A DNA stretch of 64,000 nt from Neurospora intermedia (GCA_037102815.1 BTPP01000002.1:5022001-5086000), one strand, 5' to 3'; numbered from the stretch's first letter, positions 34,801 through 46,700 are shown. A program made the numbers and translations. Notes: a model not told the origin generated them from the sequence alone.

Positions 34801-36917
34801 ATAGTCGGCTTCCTACTTTTTAAAAAGGGGAATAAAGTCCCAAAAATCCTTAGGGATAATTTATTAGAACTCCTCGTTAATCCGGACTCTTTTAAGTACT
34901 AGAGCCTTTTTAACGTCCTTTAGCCGAATAATAAATATAAAAGTTTCTATAGCGGCCTAACTTTCCGTTTTACTTATATAATAAATATAGTTAATAAAAG
35001 TAATAGTGAGAATATATACTACTTTTTAGAATTCTTTAAAGAATAGAGTTTTAGGCTTAGAATTATCGATATAGTTTACCTAGGATTAGGTAATACTATA
35101 CTAAAGTTACTTCTCGTAGGGAACCGAATAAATTTAGTTGGCTATTAATTATAGCTTCCCGAAAATAATAGGGTACTCGAACTCTAGTACTATATATATA
35201 CAAACTAGTAAAATATAGCCTTAAAACTCTATAAGGAAGTATGTAATACTTTAAATCGATATACCTTCTATAGTCGTTATAGCACCTCGGATTTACCGAA
35301 CCGGGATTGGGATAATAGAAATTTAGAGATCTTAAATAATATTTTTATTAATAGTAGTATAGTATTAGTAACCTTTATTAATAAGGGCGTAGAATAAATT
35401 AGTAGAATTAATAATAATTAGTATTAAAATTGGTCCTATCTCTATTTAAGGCTTAAATTCTTCTACTTTACTTAATACTTCGGGGGTAGGCTCCAATACC
35501 CAATTTTGTACTAGAGCTACTCTTTTCCCTAATTTAATTCGGAATTTAAGAGTTTAATTATTCGAAACTCTTCGTTAAGCAGTAGGGCTATTTAAGTAAT
35601 TTAAATATATATTCCCTTACTTTAAGGGTTTACAACCGGGAAATATAGGTATTTAATAATAATATAATTAATAGTACTATAATAAATATACTATCCTTTA
35701 ATATAACGCTTCTTTCTTTCCTCTTAAGATACTTATTTAATTCATCCCTTTTATTAAGTAGAAGACCCTTTACTTCAAATACCGCGAATATTAATTATAC
35801 TTATAAGGATATTGCTATTAGTATTATATTAAATCCTAAAGGACGGAGTAGAGGAGGAACTATAAGTTTAATACTAGTAGTTAGAGCGTCCCGAACCGGT
35901 AGTAACCGGAATATATACTCTAAACTACTAATTATTTTAATTATTATTCTACAAATAGTTCTAATAAAGGGCCCGGAACTCTACAATCTTTTCATACTTA
36001 TAAATAATATTCTAGAGCTATTCTATATAAATAAAATAATCGTTAGAAAGTTTAATAGTAAAAAAGTAATTATTAAATTTCTTATTAATAATGTAATAAA
36101 GGAATCCCAATTTAATACGGCTATTCCAATTGTAATTACTAACCTTTAAAAACTTATCGTTAAAATTAGTAAAGAATTTAGAGAACGGCTCGCTATCCTT
36201 CTACTTTATTTTAATAAAGTTATTAAAAATATAATCCTAAATATAGTAAGTACCAAAAATTTACTAAATCTATTCGAATAATTTAATTAAATCTTTATTA
36301 CCGGAGAAGGTACGGACGGTCTAATAACCCTCCAACTATTATTACTTATCGATTAGTAAAATATTAAATATTTTAATCTATACAGCGTTAGAATCGGTAC
36401 GCAAACCGGCTTTAAAATTTATATTATACATCTTAATTAACTTATTATAATAGAAAAGGAAGGTAATAGGCTTACCGTCCTACTTAGGGAATTCAAATAG
36501 CTTCTATCGGTATAATCTATTAGAATTACTATCGGACTTTTTATTATTACTATTATCGGCTTTAGATTTCCCGCCGTCCTTACTACTAAAAGGCTCCTAT
36601 TTAATAAAATATATAAACTCGGGTTTCAAAGTAGGTTAGGAATAAATAGAAAAGGGGATAATAAATTTAACCTTCCCCTACAACTCTAAGCTAGCCTAGA
36701 ACGCTCGGAGTAGGGTACCGAACAAACTAGTAGTATTAAAAGAGGCTCCAATATTCCTAATTACTAGAGAATCGTAGGAAACTTCCATATTAGTATTAGT
36801 ATCGTCGTTATCGTTCAGTACAGAAAAAAAGACCATTCCAATACCAATATACGTTACGCTATTAGCTATAGGCAATCTTTCCTTCCAATAATTAATTAAT
36901 AAGGAAGTAAAACCTAA
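34801..36917 (-). pseudogene. Element II gag and protease region remnant
   Basis: The stretch between the 5' LTR and the RT should hold gag and protease. It has the codon-like rhythm of a decayed - strand frame, but I could not fix a protease loop or a zinc knuckle by eye. The call rests on position. Confidence 0.45.
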
Positions 36918-37208
36918 TATAAGAAAATAGTAGAGTAATACGTAGGTACTAACCTTATATAGTATATTAAAGTTCTACGAAGAAAGAAAGGAGAAAACGC
37001 TACCCTCCGGGTCGCTCGAGTACTAGAGCTTAAATAGCCGTACGCTAGCTGCCTAGTAGCCTAAGGCAGCTAGGGAATACTCTAGAAGGCTCGGGCGCTG
37101 CAGTGCGGTACCCGGGTCGTCTGGGCAGTCTTAATACGGGTTGCCGTCTTGGCGCTCAAATCTGGCCAGTTAGAGCCAGATGCCTTAACGGGCGCCAGTC
37201 CTATAACA
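36918..37208 (-). repeat. Element II 5' LTR (291 bp)
   Basis: It matches 29747-30037 without gaps. Its right half (from about 37000) is the least RIP-mutated part of the whole element, keeping many CpA, TpG and GGC/GCC steps. Confidence 0.92.
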
Positions 37209-37213
37209 ATAGC
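37209..37213 (+). repeat. 5-bp target-site duplication of element II (right copy)
   Basis: ATAGC directly follows the 5' LTR of element II and equals the bases before its other LTR. Confidence 0.85.
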
Positions 37214-38600
37214 CTAGTATAAATATAATTATTAATAAACGAGGCAATAATTGAGGTTCAATTTAATAAATATTCCTCCTTAGATTCGGTTATCCGCCGT
37301 TCTAATTACTATAAAACGCCCTTTAGAAGGGCCGCTAGCCTATAAATAGCTAGCCTAATATACCCTATAGTAGCCTAAATATTTTAAAATAATTTAGGAT
37401 ACGTATCTTTTAGGTTAATGTAGTACGAATGAGAAATATATATAAAATCGCCTTCTAAATTGCTAGTAAAATTAATACGGACGTAGTTTTAATATAAGAA
37501 TTGAAGGTATAATAGTATAAAGGCCGCTTTAACGTCCCTGGATACCCCCTTTATACCCTCTTTACTCTTATCCGTACGTAGATAGAGGATACAATTATTT
37601 ACCCCCGAATAACTACCTATATCCGAAAAGAAATAGCGGTTAGAAGCTTTACTTTAAGGTTTACTAAGGATATCCTCTAAGTAAAAGCCCGGGGAATCGT
37701 TTTTATTAATATTTATTAACGGTCGGACGATATTATAGCGTTAGAATCCCTTAAACAATAGTAGCTAGTAGCGAAAACGCTATTTGCCGGTAATTTTAAC
37801 GTTAAATACTATTCCTAATAACCCGGGACTAATATTATAGAGGGTGCTATACAAATTGTAGAATATACTATAGTATACAGTTTAGATTTACTAACGACCC
37901 TAAATATACTTATATACAACCGGAGTAATATAATCGACTTTACTTTCTCTAATATCCCCCTCTATTCGACGAAAGTTGCTCCGGAGTTCGATTATGGCTT
38001 TAATTACTAAGTCTATATAACCGACGTCCTAATTAGGCTTATAGATCTACCGAAGAGACGGCTAGTCCTATATAAAAATCCGGAAGTAATTAAATTATAT
38101 ATAAAAAATATTTCTTTCCTTATAAGTTTAGTCCCGTTTATTCCAATAAATAAAAATACTCCTAAAAGATTCGACGAATTTGTTAAGGCCCTCTATAACG
38201 TACTTATAAAATCCTTATAAATTATTTATAGGCTATTTAAATCCGAGAGGAATATTAAATAGTAGAACGAGACGTATATATAAATATTTAAAATATTCTA
38301 GAATTACTAATATAATAATTTGTACCCTATCCCCTATAGGATTAAAGCGTTTCGGCGTAAATTTAAAAGGGTAGTAAAAGAAGCGAAGTAATTCTTTTTT
38401 AATAATATAATATATAAGGCTAAAGATAATAAAGATATTTACTGGATTGTCGCCTAGTATAAACCTTAAAACCGATTAGAAGCTTCTCCGTTAATAATAA
38501 ATAGTTAAATTATTATAGACCCGGAAAAGAAGGTGGAGGCCCTTCGTACAGCGCTTTTAGAGAGGAATAAAGAAAATTAAAATTTAAATTCCGGATAGGT
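37214..38600 (+). pseudogene. LINE segment, part 3 (ORF1 end/endonuclease region)
   Basis: This decayed + strand coding sequence lies upstream of the LINE RT, where a Tad-type element carries its APE-like endonuclease. Frames around 38150-38600 (PKRFDEFVKALYNVLIKSL and FRRKFKRVVKEAK) are in phase with the RT that follows. The endonuclease catalytic residues could not be identified with confidence. Confidence 0.5.
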
Positions 38601-39780
38601 TCCTACTATTCTTTAATAATAATTGCTTTAGTACCTAACTATTTAGGAGGATGAGGTTTATAAGACGCTCTATAGTACTAGTAATATATCCCTTAACGCC
38701 GATAATATTATAGTACGTATATTAAAAGCCTCTTAGGAGGCTATTAAAAATACTATTTATTAATTTTATTAAAGCTATATTATTTTTAACTACTACCTTA
38801 AGGTTTTCTAGTAAGCGGAGGTAGTTATAATCCCGAAGCTAAGAAAAGACTAAATAATTGCGAAGGGTTAGAAGTTAATATCCCTACTCTCTTACTTAAG
38901 TAAAGGTATTAAGCGTTTAATAGGTAGGTGTATTATATAGACCGTTATTTCTAATAATGTACTAAACCTTTAATAGGTAGGCGCTTTATTGAAATATTCT
39001 ACTATTAATATTATAGAGGCTCTAGTATATAATATTAAGGATACGTTAAATAGAGGGCTAATAGCCGCGCTAATTACTACTAATATTAAAAGCGCCTTTA
39101 ATACTATTTTAGTAAACCGATTAATATTAAAGCTGTGGGAATAAAGGTAATTAAACTATATTATCCGGTAGGTAGAATTATTTATAATAGACCGGATAGC
39201 CTATATTCAGTACCCAGGTATAATAACCCCGATGTATAAGTTGTAGTACGGATTCCTTTAAGGATCCTTAACGTTACTGGTTATCTATCTACTATATACG
39301 GAGCCTATATATTGCTTTAGGGATAGCGAGCTTTAATATTTTAAGTATATAAACAATTATATAGTTTTAGTAACAGGAATTTCCAATAAGGAGGTTACTA
39401 AGAAGGCGCAATGCGAATTCGATATTATAGTCGATTAGAGGGTAAATAATGCTATTAATTTTTTACTAGAGAAAATTGAAATTTAATTCTTTATAAGAAA
39501 GAGACTAACTACGCCTTTTCTAATTATAAATTATAGTAGGGTTATTATTTCTATATAGCTAGTAATATAATAGTTAGGGGTTTAGCTAAATAGTAAATTA
39601 AATTAGAGGTACTACGTAGAGTATAGGCTCGCTATTGCAAAGTAAATAGTATAGTATATCTGTAGCCTCAATAGAATTTATTACGGAGCCCTCCCGAACT
39701 TTATAATTAAGGCTATAAAAGCTATAGTACTATCGAAGGCTCTTTTGGGTTTAGAAATATAGTAGCCGGGGTATAAAAGA
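38600..39780 (+). pseudogene. LINE reverse transcriptase remnant, catalytic Asp pair lost
   Basis: The frame carries the LINE RT blocks IPKLRKD, then KGIKRLIGR, the central LIAALITTNIKSAFNTILVN and a GFLQGS-like block with one stop. The active site, normally (F/Y)-A-Asp-Asp, reads Tyr-Ile-Asn-Asn at 39346-39357, both Asp codons having become AAY. Block order and spacing are those of Tad-clade LINEs rather than LTR elements. Confidence 0.85.
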
Positions 39781-40399
39781 TATACCTTTTATTGAAAGTA
39801 GGGAAAATTCCCCCTCGTTAATAATAGCCTTTCGGATTATATAAAGAAAATTTAAAAGGTAGTAAATATAATTATCCGCTCTAACCTTCTAATTTAAAGG
39901 ATAATTAAATTAATTATCCTCTACTACAAAGTAAATTTACTACCGGCGCTATTACTTTTAAAAGCCGTTTATAAGCGATATGTAGTATAATTACTTACCC
40001 TCGATGCTGCCTACCTGCTAGTTTCCCGCTTTTTCTAAATTAGAATATTGCTATATAGCCTCGCTTAACGTTCTACTACGCTCTAAACTACCGTTCAATT
40101 AGTATAGCCTTTCCCGCAATTTATTCTCTAACTGCTAATCTATAATAGCGCTATATATAAGAACCTTATACTCCTCCTTAAAAATAAAACTATAATAGAA
40201 TTTAAAGAATAGTTTTTCTAATTAAATTCCTTAAAAATAATAATCTATACCAATAATTCTATAATAATTAAGTAAATAGAGCTCCTTATATATATAGAGG
40301 ACCCAAATACGGAAGAAGATAAGCCCGAAGGAGAATATATCAGCTTTAACTATATAATTTTCTAAGGATAAATAGAATTAATCCGTAGATATAAATAAT

Positions 40400-41060
40400 T
40401 AGAATAGGTGGAAATCTTCGACGCTAAAGTAGAAGGAGCGAAGTATAGCTTACGGGCTATAGTAGTACTCTTTCTAAACGTATGTACTTAATTATTTATA
40501 ATAGTTTACTTTAATAATATATCGGTTATTCGGGGCTTATAAAGTACCCTATCGCCGTCGTCCTAAATTGCTTTTATTGAATTTTAGGCCCTCCGACGGG
40601 CCTACGGCCGTATTAATATCCGTTGGGTATTTAGTTATAAGGGTATTACTAGTAATAAGATTATAAACGAATTTACAAAGGTAAAAGCGGAAGGAAGGGA
40701 GGTAATTAATAAGGGGATAGCTACCCTAGTGTACTTACGAAGGTTAATTAAAAAAAAAGTTCGTATTAACTTTAAAGTATAGTAGGTAATAAGTAAACCC
40801 GAATTTTATATTAACTATTAACTAGGCGTTTTACTATAGCCTAGTAACGAATTAAAAGAGCTAAATAAGCGTTTACTATACTACTTATTAGCGGTTAGAT
40901 CCGGATATAGTAATTTTAAGGAATATTACGAGCGCTTCGGCTATAAGGATGCCCTATTTATTTACTACTATAGAAATTAGAAAACGCCTCTTTATCTTTT
41001 TTACTATAAAAAGGCCTACGTAATACGCCCGGTCTCTAATAAGGGGGCTACCTCCGAAAA
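40400..41060 (+). pseudogene. LINE RNase H and C-terminal Cys/His remnant
   Basis: After the RT the frame keeps an RNase H-like end (about 40600-40690: INIRWVFSYKGITSNKIINEF, matching the usual W-x-P-x-H-x-G-I-x-G-N-E-x-A-D-E pattern with Pro, His, Gly and Asp altered). Further on is a Tyr-rich stretch (FIYYYRN to LYLFYYKKAYVI, 40954-41020), probably a former CCHC-type knuckle in which TGY Cys and CAY His codons became TAY Tyr codons. Confidence 0.65.
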
Positions 41061-41379
41061 ACTCTCTCTTACTATTAGAATTTATTAGTAAAGATTTATA
41101 ATTAGAATCTAAACCTCGTACTTCTTTTTATAAATTTATATAAGGAAGGCTTAGCGCTAATTGTTCTAGCAATAATATATAAATAATAGTAGTATTATAA
41201 ATAACTTTTTAAATTTCCTACGGTAGGAAGGGGTTATAATTGGTGATAATTATAAAATAAAGAGGGTAATAGTAGATTTAGATAGGCTAATCCATTAGGT
41301 TAGACGTAGAGAGGGGGTAGTAAATAATAAAGTACGCAACGAAGACGAGGGAGAGGGAGTATAAATAGTATTTTCCTTT

Positions 41380-41670
41380 TTATTTTAATTTTTTATACTT
41401 AAACGGATTTTTACGCACCTACAGGTGCCTTGGTTAAGTCGCTAGGCCGCATTTACGCTATAGATAGCGCGTGAGGAGATCTGGCAGTAGGCCTTAGTAT
41501 GCCTTCGGATATTGGACTAGTAGAAAGGTTAGGGGTCTCTGAGCGCTATAGGGCGCGATATAGGGCGTTGCCCTTGGTTTTGTATATTAGATTCACCGTT
41601 GCGGCACGTCTTATGCCCTACGGGAGGCGGAAGTAGACGTTAAAAATAACAACAACAACAACAACAACAA
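41380..41670 (+). repeat. LINE 3' untranslated end and (AAC)n tail
   Basis: From about 41430 the sequence is much less RIP-mutated than the rest of the block. It ends in a tandem AAC array at about 41647-41670, directly followed by the right target duplication. LINEs that lack poly(A) often end in such short tandem units. Confidence 0.75.
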
Positions 41671-41685
41671 CATTCGACATCACCA
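41671..41685 (+). repeat. Right 15-bp target-site duplication of the LINE
   Basis: CATTCGACATCACCA follows the AAC tail. It retains the C that is T in the left copy. Confidence 0.85.
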
Positions 41686-44052
41686 CCATCATATTAACTC
41701 CTGTCGTTCAGTTCTTGTTCAGCCTGTTCACAGTGGTTCCTGAAGCAACCGGACTTCCGGGACAAACCCTTGATGCACAGGAGATCAAGTATCCACTCCA
41801 TTTACATATACTGATATGCAGTCATGAACTTTTCCCAGGTAATAATCGTTCTGTTGATCTGCATCAACGAAGCTTAAATCATTGACCCTGAGTTCTCGAT
41901 CGGGATTTTAGAACGTTCCTACCAAGTTCGAATTGCGAGTTTCGTAACCTTTGGCTTTCCATGCTGCTTGTTCAGTGGTCATTCCACCCAGATCGTCACC
42001 TCACGCCCATTCCCACCAAGGAAGCTGGGTCAGATGGACCAAGTTCAGTCACAATCCTTCCTTACCTCCTTTACCAAAAGCGCCAGCCATCTCCAAATCA
42101 TGGAGCTTTCACATCTTGCCAGGCAGGGACAAGGACCAACCTTCGGCAACCCTGATGTGGTGTTTCCGAAGCGTGTCACACGATGAAATCGAATTCAAGT
42201 CAGGTCAGGTCACGCCCATTTCCAATCCCAGAAAGGGGATCACCAAACCGACAAAGCAGGTCATCGATTCCACAGACCCCTTCGTTTTGATCCGTCCACG
42301 AATCTTGAGGGACTTCCTCTTTCGTAGGTAAACTAGCAACGAAAAGATGTCGGTCGGTAGTTTACTGCTGTCGAAAGTTCGTCACACCAGGTGATTCGAT
42401 CTTGGCGATATCTAGGTAGGTTGTTGCACGGAAAACAGTAAGAAACACCTGCGAAGCCCGGGATCGGGAGCTCCTTTTTTTGAGTTTTGAGTAACCCAAT
42501 CTTGATCTCCTCGGTCCACGGAAACCTTGCGATTTGCACGATGTTCGTCTGTTACCTCTATGCTTGTTTTCGGAGCAAAGAAAAAGTGGCTAAGACATTG
42601 GAAGGATTTTGAGACTTCGACCCCCGCCTTTTTTTTAAAGTTAAGGTACCGATGAGCTGGCAAAACTTCCTTACTACCTTCTGGAAGGATACCTAGGTAG
42701 CTAGGTAGCCACTGATGTCATAACCACGAAAGAAGGCCCCAATGCCTGAGACAAAAAGGGTTGGTTAATTGGGTCTTCTGGGGGGTATCAAGTTAGATCC
42801 AACGTTAATTCGGACATAGTCTCTTGGTCTCTTCTCCAATCGGTTTGTTATTGTCAGTGTTAATGGCTCCAATCTTCACGCACGCAACATCTGGGGATCC
42901 AACCTGCTAAGAATGACTGAGGTGAAGGTCTCTCGGACCTTTTCACTGCATAGCTACCTACCTCTACGACTATAGCGATCCTTGACCCCATTGCTACTCA
43001 TCAACTATTTCATTGGCAGTATATCAACATGAGGTGTTGTTACAATTTCTGCCTTGGTCAGGGGTCATCAGCAATATAGCGGTTAGATACCTAGACAGGA
43101 GTAGATCAGCCGGGCTTGCCTCAAAGGGTCAACATAGCAGGTTTCAATGTAGATCTGTACGTCCTACGTCCTCGGGGATGAAAGGAGGGCGTGCATTCGG
43201 ATCTCGCAGAAGGATGTCAACCAACTTGGATACCTAGTCATTGGTGTCTGTTTGGAATGCACTTGAGCTTTGCTCCGTAACCTCTTCGTCTTGTAAGCTG
43301 ATGAACAGATTTGTTCTTCGCAGAAAGAAGAAAAAGAAGAAGAAAAAAAAAGGAAAAGAAGTCAAAGGTATATTGTCTTGGTTTTTCCACAGCAGATGTT
43401 CGACAATGATGTTGTTCATTTAGTGAAGACGGAAGTTCTTACAGACTTGCTATGACGGCAGGCTTACTCCCACGTACGAGTATTCGTGGGCAGCTATCCA
43501 GGTCTCGTTTATAGTGTGTTTTTTCTTCTAATTCAGCATATGGCCTTTTTCTGTACCAAGGTTTGAAATAAGATCATAAGTAAGGTATATCATTTCACTT
43601 ATCCGGATAGTGTACTGTGGAAAACTCGGGATCCCATCTGAGGGAAGTAACGGTGCGGACATGCCATTTTGGCGCCGACATGGATTAGAACCGATCGATG
43701 GCTTTTTTCATCTGTAGGATAATATATTGAGCATCATCTCGCCGTAATCGTCAATCTGCTACCAATTACTACTTGTATTTGTGAGCGGCATTAAACTGAG
43801 GATGTGCACGTCGGGTAGTCGGGCGGTCGGGGAACGAGATCGGAACACCCGACGCCAAGACTTTCTACAAGCCGATGGCTTCCCCGATGTTAAATACCGA
43901 TGGACCGACCAACCACCCTAACTGTATAACTGCCGAACTGCTCGGCAGTTAATCCTCATGGCAGTACTTATTGGCTGGTTAACAGTCACCCCCAAAACAC
44001 AAACGATTCCATCTCGATGTATGTACACTACACTAACCGCGAGCCACATCAA
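41686..44052. other. Intergenic region right of the transposon block, no gene seen
   Basis: About 2.4 kb of normal base composition. The longest open stretch (+ strand, about 41951-42331) has no recognisable domain and overlaps others of similar quality. A purine-rich tract (about 43325-43360) and a palindromic CCTAGGTA-type repeat (42690-42709) are present. The right part is the 3' flank of the transcription factor gene. Confidence 0.45.
42690..42709. repeat. CCTAGGTA-type palindromic repeat
   Basis: Nested CCTAGG/CTAGGTAG palindromes. The same motif recurs at 53720-53741, 54393-54410 and 59733-59765; I associate it with Neurospora-type intergenic DNA. Confidence 0.6.
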
Positions 44053-46700
44053 TTACATATAAGGCAAAGGATCCCCCCAGTGACCAAAGTCCAAAGGAAC
44101 ACCAGTGAAATCACCCAAAGCGGCGATACTAGTCAAGGGAGGGTTGGTGTAATAATCTACATCAACATTATTCGGGGGAAGCGTAGTGCCACAGACTCCA
44201 ACATAACCCCCCGACGACAACGATGATGACACGCCGTTGCCATCCCCTATTACGCTCACATGCCCCTGCCCTTGCCCCTGCCCCTGCGGTGGCAGAGATT
44301 GAGAAGAAGAAGTGTGATCAGAGTTTCTACTGGTTTGCACAGTTGCTGCTGTTGTGGTATGTTGTTGCTTCTGCTGGTCCATCACAACCAAGTCATAAGC
44401 ACGCAGAAAGTTCACTAGACAATCGTGGCACCGCGAGATGACGAGGCTGTTTTCGCCGAAGCGGGAGAGTAAGTCGACGGCGTCGCTGAGGGCGGAGCGC
44501 ACCGTGGTGAGTTCGGAGTCACTGAGGAGGTCGGAGAAGGAGGGTTTTGTGCCGGCAATGAGGAGGACGGTGTAGAGAGTTAGGGAGGCGCCGAAAGCTG
44601 TGAGAGGTGAGTTAGAGATGACATTGGTATAGTTTGTAGTTAAGTGACCTTTGCCCATCATAAGAATAGGCAGCAAAGCATCAAGGGGCCGGAGTGAGTG
44701 GATGGGTGGGTGCCAACGAATTAACTTGGAGGTACGTACCATGATAAGCAGTCAACCACCAAGCTCCCGAAAGCAGCACCTTCTGGTTCTGCCACCGGTC
44801 CACAATCGCTTTTGCAAGCGCTATACATTCTCTGCAGGCACGGATACATCTCCGCAGGGATACTACACCGGACTCGCGCAGTAGTGCCACGCTTGTATCG
44901 ACCTCACCCTGCCCATGCCCAGGTTCGAGCTGGAGTCCGAGAAACTTTAGCAGAACTGGACGCTCGACCAGGGTGCATAAACCGTAGTACCGAAGGCTGA
45001 GAACGGCTCGTAGGCGTTGGGCTTCGATGCTTGGTGATGGTGATCCAAGGATAGGAGGAGGAATTTCCGTAGTCAAGTTTTGGGGCCGTAAGTCTGGGGG
45101 TACAGACTGGTGCCATTGGAATAACTTCCATGAGAAATCAAAAGCCAGACGAAGGGTGTCGAAGGTGTTGACGTGGTTGAGGGAGCTACCCCCTGCGTTG
45201 TCGTCGTATAGTTGGGATACCACCTGACATGTGATATGTGAAAGTTGGACACCGCACTTGAAGGCATCTACGCTCGTTGAAATGACGGCTCGGCTTGCGT
45301 ACATGGTGGGAAAATGTTCGTTGATGTCTAGTGGGGGATCCAGTCGTTTCTGAAGAGAGGGAGGGATGGTCATGGGCCTACCGAATTTGGCGCTCAGGTT
45401 GTTGTCGTTCATGACGATCAAGAACCACGTTCGCTTACGCATTTCACGCTCGAGAAGGGTCAAGTGTCGAGAGGCATCGGCTGAGTGCAAGCCTATTTGC
45501 AAAGCGGACTTGACGGCCAACGAGTGTAAGGTCCAGAGCTGGGCTGACTGGGAAGAGCCATGAAGATACTCGATCATGAGGCAGAGGAGTTGTACTATAT
45601 GGGAAGGGGGTAATATGTTAGCGGGCGGTTGCTGGAAATTAGTCAAAACCGGAATCCTTTACCGGTTTCTAAACTGGACGAGATCAGGAACTGTGGCATG
45701 ACCAGGTCTTTGGCCCATTGAAAGTATCTTTCCGAGGTTTCGGCCGATGTCTCGGAGGGAGTAGAGGGAGAATTGGTACGGTGCACGGAGGCAATGATCA
45801 TGTAGAGCAGAGCCAGCCACACGCGGCGAGCGCCCATAAACCCTTTCTTCCGCAGGTCGTTGTAGGTGCTCATGAACGTGTCTTGATGGATGACGGGGAA
45901 GAAAAGGCCTATGGTGCTGAAGTATTCGTGAATGATGTTGGTGGCTTCTGGTTCCAGAGGGACATGATGGCCGGGCCTAGATCCAACGTTGATCCGGTAA
46001 TCTGAAGGTCCTCGTTGTCCGCTCTCTGAACGCGGCTGTTGAAGTGACGGATACCTTGAAGATGCGAGTGAAGTTGCAGAGGTCGGCATAGGTCGCGAGC
46101 GAGAGGTTTGGTTTTGAGCCCGAGTCAAGGCTAGCGAAAGTTGGCGCACCAAGGCAACGTTGGAAGAAGGACCAAAATATGTGCAGTTCTCTCCATCATC
46201 TGTCAGTTGGACCTCGCCCATGCCATCGACGTGGACATTTCCCTGGTGCGAACGTGGGAGCCCGGTCATTGTAGGCGGATTGCTCGTGCTGCTATTAGAC
46301 TCGCGGGCGTCCTCTTGGGCATCGACGTCGTCGCCGTCGTCCTGGGTGGCATGTTGACGGCTGGTTCTAGTACCTCTAGCATTGATTCTGTCTTCAAGAG
46401 CACTCAACCGGGAAAGGATGTCCGAAGGAGGAGTGTCTGTGGTGCTTGACCTTGGGCGGCGATATGGTGCCGGAGGCTCGTCATAGACGCAACGCGCATC
46501 GAGCTCCTTACATCGACCACAGCTAGGATGTTGGCCATCACACTGTTCCCGTATTGCTGGTGTGAGATGCGAGTTGACCATATATCCGCCTCGAGTTCTA
46601 TGTAAACCGTTTGGAAAGGACGTACCCGTGACTTGCGATTTCGGCAGTTGTGACAGGCAATGGAAACGCGCACGCGCTTCCTTGGACGGTCCTCATCCAT
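44053..46700 (-). CDS. Zn(II)2Cys6 transcription factor with fungal-specific domain, 784 aa, 4 exons
   Basis: The exons are 46700-46626, 46542-45663, 45594-44740 and 44597-44053 (75, 880, 855 and 545 bases; total 2355, in phase). Donors are GTACGT, GTAAAG and GTACGT; acceptors end in AG. Joining exons 1 and 2 completes a perfect binuclear cluster with cysteines at 16, 19, 26, 33, 36 and 43 (C-x2-C-x6-C-x6-C-x2-C-x6-C); the first intron falls just before the third Cys. A basic N-terminus (RPRKRVRV) and a heptad-like stretch (DILSRLSALEDRI) fit DNA binding and dimerisation. From about residue 227 the fungal-specific regulatory domain follows (HEYFSTIGLFFPVIHQDTF, later LWTLHSLAVKSALQIGLHS and REMRKRTWF). 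The C-terminus is Gln/Gly/Ser-rich and low-complexity. It is nuclear by function. Its target is unknown; adjacent cao-1 on the same strand, 354 bp upstream, is an obvious candidate. Confidence 0.92.

Larger units (their letters stand above)
29747..37208 (-). mobile_element. Element II: second Ty3/gypsy chromovirus, opposite orientation, RIP-inactivated
   Basis: Two 291-base LTRs (29747-30037 and 36918-37208) and the ATAGC duplication define a 7.46-kb element. Its pol reads on the - strand in the order reverse transcriptase, RNase H, integrase, GPY/F-like module, chromodomain, so the right LTR is the 5' LTR. LTR ends are TGT...ACA-like, with C changed to T at the decayed end. Between the chromodomain and the 3' LTR lies about 1.7 kb carrying a decayed frame on the opposite strand. 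Its LTRs and inferred proteins differ from element I, so the two are different families. Confidence 0.9.
19524..41670 (+). mobile_element. Tad-like LINE (non-LTR retrotransposon), interrupted by two nested LTR elements
   Basis: The outermost element of the block is flanked by a 15-bp duplication and ends in an (AAC)n tail (about 41647-41670). Removing nested elements I and II, each with one 5-bp duplication, leaves about 6.0 kb, close to the size of Tad1-type LINEs. Its + strand, read through RIP-type stops, shows a LINE reverse transcriptase (about 38880-39760), an RNase H-like region (about 40450-40760) and a Cys/His-containing C-terminal stretch (about 40900-41060). That order (RT, RNase H, terminal zinc-knuckle-like motif) is what I know of the Tad clade in Sordariomycetes. 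The 5' end is set only by the duplication, so some 5' truncation cannot be excluded. The element is inactive. Confidence 0.85.

Noticed and set aside
36918-36945. Alternative start of the element II LTR at the TACGTAGG block
   Set aside because: Identity continues farther left once C/T and G/A differences are allowed, and only the boundary at 36918 gives equal LTR lengths and the ATAGC duplication.
41951-42331. 126-codon + strand frame just right of the LINE
   Set aside because: No domain, no coding bias against the two overlapping frames, and no intron or promoter signal that supports it.
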